Shown here in pieces: positions 60,606 to 64,000 of a DNA stretch of 64,000 nt. The position numbers were made by a program, and so were the translations under genes. Below the pieces are notes generated by a model. That model had not been told where the DNA came from. It did no database searches and worked only from the letters and a program-made list of their open reading frames with translations. Each line of letters opens with the position of its first letter. Within the stretch, counting starts at the first letter, position 1. This stretch comes from Congeria kusceri (taxonomy: Eukaryota > Mollusca > Bivalvia > Myida > Dreissenidae): positions 2,789,501 through 2,853,500 of the forward strand of contig CM051026.1 in assembly GCA_027627225.1 (NCBI GenBank). Reading direction: 5' to 3'.

Positions 60606-60918
60606 GTGTGTATATATTCATAACTAAACACTTTACATGTATATTTTATTTGCCATCTTGAAATAAAAACATACCACAAGTTTATACATTTATTCTGCAT
60701 ATATGTGTTTACAACAATGTTACATATCTACATTCAAATTTGACACAAGTCACATGAACAAATTGTCAGCCTATTTCAATAACCGAACGGTACCTAATTA
60801 TTGTCTCACATTTTGTATGAAATTTTCTTTTAAAATTTTTAACACATAAAGCAACAGATACAATCAGTTCAACAAAGTAAAACAATAAAGTAACATATTT
60901 GTTATTCTGTCGTTTCAG

Positions 60919-61254
60919 GTGAGGCCCATCTACGACGTGGTAACAGCTCGCTTCAGGAACACGTACACTCCGGATCACAACATCGTGGTGGACGAAGGTA
61001 TGGTGCCATGGAAGGGACGACTACGGTTCAGACAGTACATCCCAAACAAGCCCGACAGGTTTGGAGTGAAACTCTATGTGCTAAGTGAAAGCAAGTCAGG
61101 CTACAAGTGTGACTTTGACATTTACACAGGAGCAGATTACGACCCCGATCCTAATGCTGAGGACAGCGAACTCACCCTCGGACATTCTTACGGAGTTGTA
61201 ATGTGTTGTGCCATGCTTCATGAGGTATCACACTCTTGTGAACTACAAGATTGA
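60919..61254 (+). CDS. piggyBac transposase, exon 2 (truncated)
   Basis: Starts after tgtcgtttcag (acceptor, ending 60918) and joins exon 1 in phase 0, turning FDPLYK into the conserved FDPLYKVRPIYDVV motif across the 313-bp intron. It contains VDEGMVPWKGRLRFRQYIPN, whose Asp (about residue 235 of the spliced protein) corresponds to the first catalytic aspartate, then FGVKLYVLSES and DFDIYTG. The frame then runs 20 codons past LGHSYG and stops at 61254. The spliced product would be 321 residues against roughly 500-600 for intact relatives. It lacks the two later catalytic aspartates, so it is not expected to be an active transposase. Confidence 0.85.
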   Translation: MRPIYDVVTARFRNTYTPDHNIVVDEGMVPWKGRLRFRQYIPNKPDRFGVKLYVLSESKSGYKCDFDIYTGADYDPDPNAEDSELTLGHSYGVVMCCAMLHEVSHSCELQD

Positions 61255-61267
61255 AGACCCTGACTGA
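61202..61267 (+). pseudogene. Out-of-frame C-terminal tail of the transposase
   Basis: In the +1 frame relative to exon 2 this stretch reads CVVPCFMRYHT followed by LVNYKIEDPD and a stop. The C-x3-C-F-x2-YHT pattern is the end of the C-terminal cysteine-rich domain typical of piggyBac transposases. Its position directly after the exon 2 LGHSYG motif, in the wrong frame, shows that an internal deletion (I infer some 200-300 codons) joined the middle of the catalytic domain to the C-terminus near 61190-61202. The remaining 675 bp to the right end (61268-61942) are non-coding, with repeated TTACCTGTA words. Confidence 0.75.
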
Positions 61268-61946
61268 AAGTGAAACTGCTGAGCACTGTTTTTGTTGTGT
61301 AACAAAATGAACTTTATATGGAGTATAACCAATACATATCATAACACACCTGTATTTACCTGTAATTACCTTGCATACCTGTTAATAATTAAATAATCAA
61401 ATCTTTAATAAATAAAAACAAATATTAAACAATTATTTGATGTAATGATGCTCTACAGAGTAAACTGGGTATTTTGTAATATGCATTGTTCAAGAAAAAT
61501 GTTGCTACTCTTTACCAATAATGGACAGTCAAAACAATTTACCTGTATTGTTAATTAGGCAGTATTTTTGTCTATTTTATGTCAAAATTTAACAATTACA
61601 AGCTGTTTGTTGTACTCTGACATTGTTTTATTATTTATTAAATAAAAAAGAGAGATTTCTAATAATAAAGCTAATAAAATCGTTCATTTGTTGAATTTTA
61701 CCTGTATTTATAAGTTTATCTCACCTGTACTGGTGTAAAAATAACGACAGGTGAAAACAAGTTGCGTCAAAATGTCCGTCTTTCAATTACCTACACATAT
61801 TATATAGGTTTTATATATCAAAGATAAACATATAATGGTGAAAATGAAGGTCAACTAACATGACTGTAAAACCAGGAATTCTCCAAAAAATAATCAGTAC
61901 CAGGCTGCTGATAAGCCAAATACATATTCAGCACAGTAAGGGTTAA

Positions 61947-61998
61947 GCTATTTTAACCTAGAGGGGGCATATCTGTTTTATAAACAGCTCTTGTTTAT
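61947..61998 (+). mobile_element. ~162-bp monomer element, copy 2, right part
   Basis: Resumes after the piggyBac insertion with gctattttaacctagagggg and ends ttataaacagctcttgttt, matching the terminus of copy 1 (ttttacaaacagctcttgtt at 26797). Confidence 0.8.
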
Positions 61999-62649
61999 TT
62001 ATGGCTGGCTAGATATTTCATCGTGTTGTTAAGAATATTCCAACATTACAACGATAATTTTGTCGAGTCCTTGCGTTCTATTGCATCGTCCCTTGAAAGC
62101 CAGAGGGCGCCAACAACATATGTGCACAGAAGGCTGATAACCACTTCTGGCTTTCTATTTATAGTGTACGAATATAGAAGGGGCACTCAAAAGTTGCATT
62201 GATTTACATCATTGCAAACAAGACATGTTGATTCACTTCTTTTTTGGCCAGAGTAGTGTGAATATTTTCAAATTAGCCGATGCAATATTAGGATTTATTT
62301 ATTTGGGACTACTGGGGGAAATTTTTACAACAATTTACTGGATATTGAGAAAGGTGAAAAGTTGGGTTAGACAGCTACGCCTGAAAAATGTATACGATTT
62401 AAAGTATTGCAGTGTTCGATTGCTAATTCATTAAAAAAAACTTACCCAATAAAGTTGCACATGCCACGATTTCTACTACTAATCTACTTCAACTGCTACT
62501 ACTGCAACCTATATTCAAAGTATGTGCTTGTTGGCGCAAAATTGTGCTGAAAGAATCCCCTCACATATTTGTCTGTACAGTAATTTAATCAAAATAATTA
62601 TTTGCAATACATTAATTGCTGAAATAACATTGGAATGTTGATGGTCAAG
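61999..62649. other. Non-coding interval, no feature seen
   Basis: A 69-codon frame at 62225-62434 has no recognisable domain. Confidence 0.4.
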
Positions 62650-62990
62650 AAAACAAGAGCTGTTTGTAAAACAGGTATGCTCCCTCTAAGTTTAAACATT
62701 TTTACAAACATCAGGTTTCGATGAAAACTGTTGGACACGGAGAGCGGCAACTGTTCGAAATGGCCAATATTACATAAATCAAGGGCCATAGCTCTGCATT
62801 TCCTTGGACAAATTGGTTGATCATCAACCTTGGCTATGATATTGTCTCAAACATTTTCATCAAGTTTAGCGATGAAAACTGTTGGACTTCAAGAGCGGAA
62901 ACAAAAGTGGTCTGCCAACTGACTGACCGACGGACCGACATTAGCAAACCCAATATACCCCGATGTGGGGCAAAAATAGTATTTGATAAT
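62650..62990 (-). mobile_element. ~162-bp monomer element, copy 3, inverted
   Basis: Starts aacaagagctgtttgtaaaa caggtatgctccctctaa, the reverse complement of the terminus of copies 1 and 2. It contains two monomers in reverse orientation marked by gatgaaaactgttggac (62719 and 62872) and gagcgg-aac. Confidence 0.8.
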
Positions 62991-63694
62991 GAGAATATTT
63001 GAATACATGTAGGTCTACTTAAGAAAGAACTAACATCGCAAATTTGTCCTGGACCCCTATTCATAAATATTTTGACCAAGTAACTTTATCTAAAAACTGT
63101 GGAATGTTAAGTATTATTTCTTATTAATTAATATTTTACGTATACAGACTTATAAAGATGACATTGTCAGTAATATGACAGTAATTTAGTAGAATGTTAT
63201 CTTTATATCTTTTGCATGTATTAATTATAATTTCTAGTTCCTGTATTTGTCATAGACGGTGACCGCTCAACATGTTTTGTTACCTCCATCAAGGAGGAAA
63301 TGTGGTTATAACCTATGCTTAAAGGATTTTCTTTTTGTTGCTTGTTATATGTTGCATCCGCCAAATAGGTTATGTTTTTGTTACAGTTTTTTTATTATCC
63401 ATCGTCTGTAAGCGACTTTATTTTAAAAGTTATGAAAGGAATTTCATGAACTTTTCTGGAAAGGCTGGAAATTGGCAAATTAGCAACCCGGTTGTATTTT
63501 GGTTGTAATCTGGATCACTGTCGTATTCAAGGAATTGTTGAAAGGTTCTTTGTTCATGGCAGATATGTATGCAAGGGGAGTAACATGCTACATCTCTGGA
63601 AAATGTAAATTGTTTTGTAGCTTAACTGGTGGAGGTTTGAGCTTTCAGAGTGCTTACAGTTTGTTTATCTGTTCGTCTGTTTACAACTTGATGC
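62991..63694. other. Non-coding interval with a fragment of another repeat
   Basis: The words ggtgaccgctcaacatg, catcaaggaggaaatgtggt and tatgaaaggaatttcatgaa (63260-63460) look like a common molluscan repeat of the 'aaggagg...' type. The rest is unannotated. Confidence 0.35.
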
Positions 63695-63755
63695 TTTATT
63701 ATTACTATTATTATTATTATTGTTATTATTATTATTATTACTATTTTAGGCAATT
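63695..63755. repeat. (TTA)n microsatellite
   Basis: Near-pure TTA/ATT repeats. The ORF through it is poly-Tyr on the plus strand and poly-Ile on the minus strand, an artefact. Confidence 0.95.
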
Positions 63756-64000
63756 TCTTCATGCATAATTGTACTGCTTGACAGTTTACAGTTGACAAAT
63801 GTATAAGGGGAGATAGTTTCCACGCATATTGGAGAAGCACGAGAAAATTGAGGTTTTCTTTTAAGTTGCATCTAAAGGAAAATTACTTGGAAGTTATGGT
63901 CAGCCTATGAACATTAACAAACTTAGTTGACAGAAAGTATTAGGGGGATGAAAACTTGCATACCAACTGCTTGGTCTGTAAACACTGGCTCCACCTTTTT

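Larger units (their letters stand above)
59704..61946 (+). mobile_element. piggyBac-family transposon with TTAA duplications
   Basis: The ends are TTAA-CCCTTACTGCGC (59704-59719) and GCACAGTAAGGG-TTAA (61931-61946). The terminal inverted repeats match at 11 of 12 positions and the flanking TTAA is the target duplication diagnostic of the piggyBac superfamily. The element proper is 59708-61942 (2235 bp). Just inside the left end are two 17-bp direct repeats, 59719-59735 (cgggaaccgggtaaact) and 59763-59779 (cgggaaccgagtatact), 44 bp apart and identical at 15 of 17 positions; they are plausible transposase binding sites. It inserted into a tandem-monomer repeat, so it is younger than that repeat. 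It encodes a deleted transposase (59976-61267). Confidence 0.9.

Overview
The window is AT-rich eukaryotic DNA, almost entirely non-coding and dense in repeats. A bivalve mollusc is the best guess. The support is the repeat content: hairpin elements built on the GATTAGCCTGTGC / GCACAGGCTAATC motif, tandem ~160 bp monomers of the 'catgaaacttgg / ttcaccaaactt' kind, tRNA-derived SINEs with an ACCCAGGTGTATAAAT-type body, many foldback MITEs, and a spliced piggyBac transposase. From memory this resembles dreissenid or other heterodont bivalves, but I could not run a search. No prokaryotic gene organisation is present.

Layout. 0-14.9 kb: intergenic-looking DNA with a pentanucleotide array, a 26-bp minisatellite (3.34-3.91 kb), a strong hairpin (1.54 kb) and a cluster of foldback/MITE elements (8.9-13.2 kb). 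14.96-23.40 kb: one 8.4-kb satellite of a 33-bp unit with higher-order duplications; because 33 is a multiple of 3 it yields long artefactual minus-strand ORFs (an 11-residue repeat, up to 691 aa). 25-29.6 kb: five further inverted-repeat elements. 30.45-38.6 kb: a duplicated module of about 3 kb (two clear copies and a third weaker one) carrying five separate arrays that all derive from the same 23-bp unit, several preceded by splice-acceptor-like tracts. I consider this the most unusual object in the window. 39.7-49.1 kb: more MITEs, SINEs, triplet repeats and tandem-monomer repeats. 59.06-62.0 kb: a tandem-monomer repeat interrupted by a 2.2-kb piggyBac element with TTAA duplications.

Coding content is small. 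The best supported are two phase-compatible exons on the plus strand at 44.36-44.48 and 44.94-45.02 kb, possibly continuing at 50.65 and 51.96 kb; the protein is not recognised. The only recognised gene is the piggyBac-family transposase. Its first two exons are open, but an internal deletion has removed the two later catalytic aspartates and joined the out-of-frame C-terminal cysteine-rich tail, so it is a defective, non-autonomous copy.

Repeat boundaries were read by eye. Those given to the base (piggyBac ends, exon borders) are reliable; array edges are accurate to about one repeat unit.
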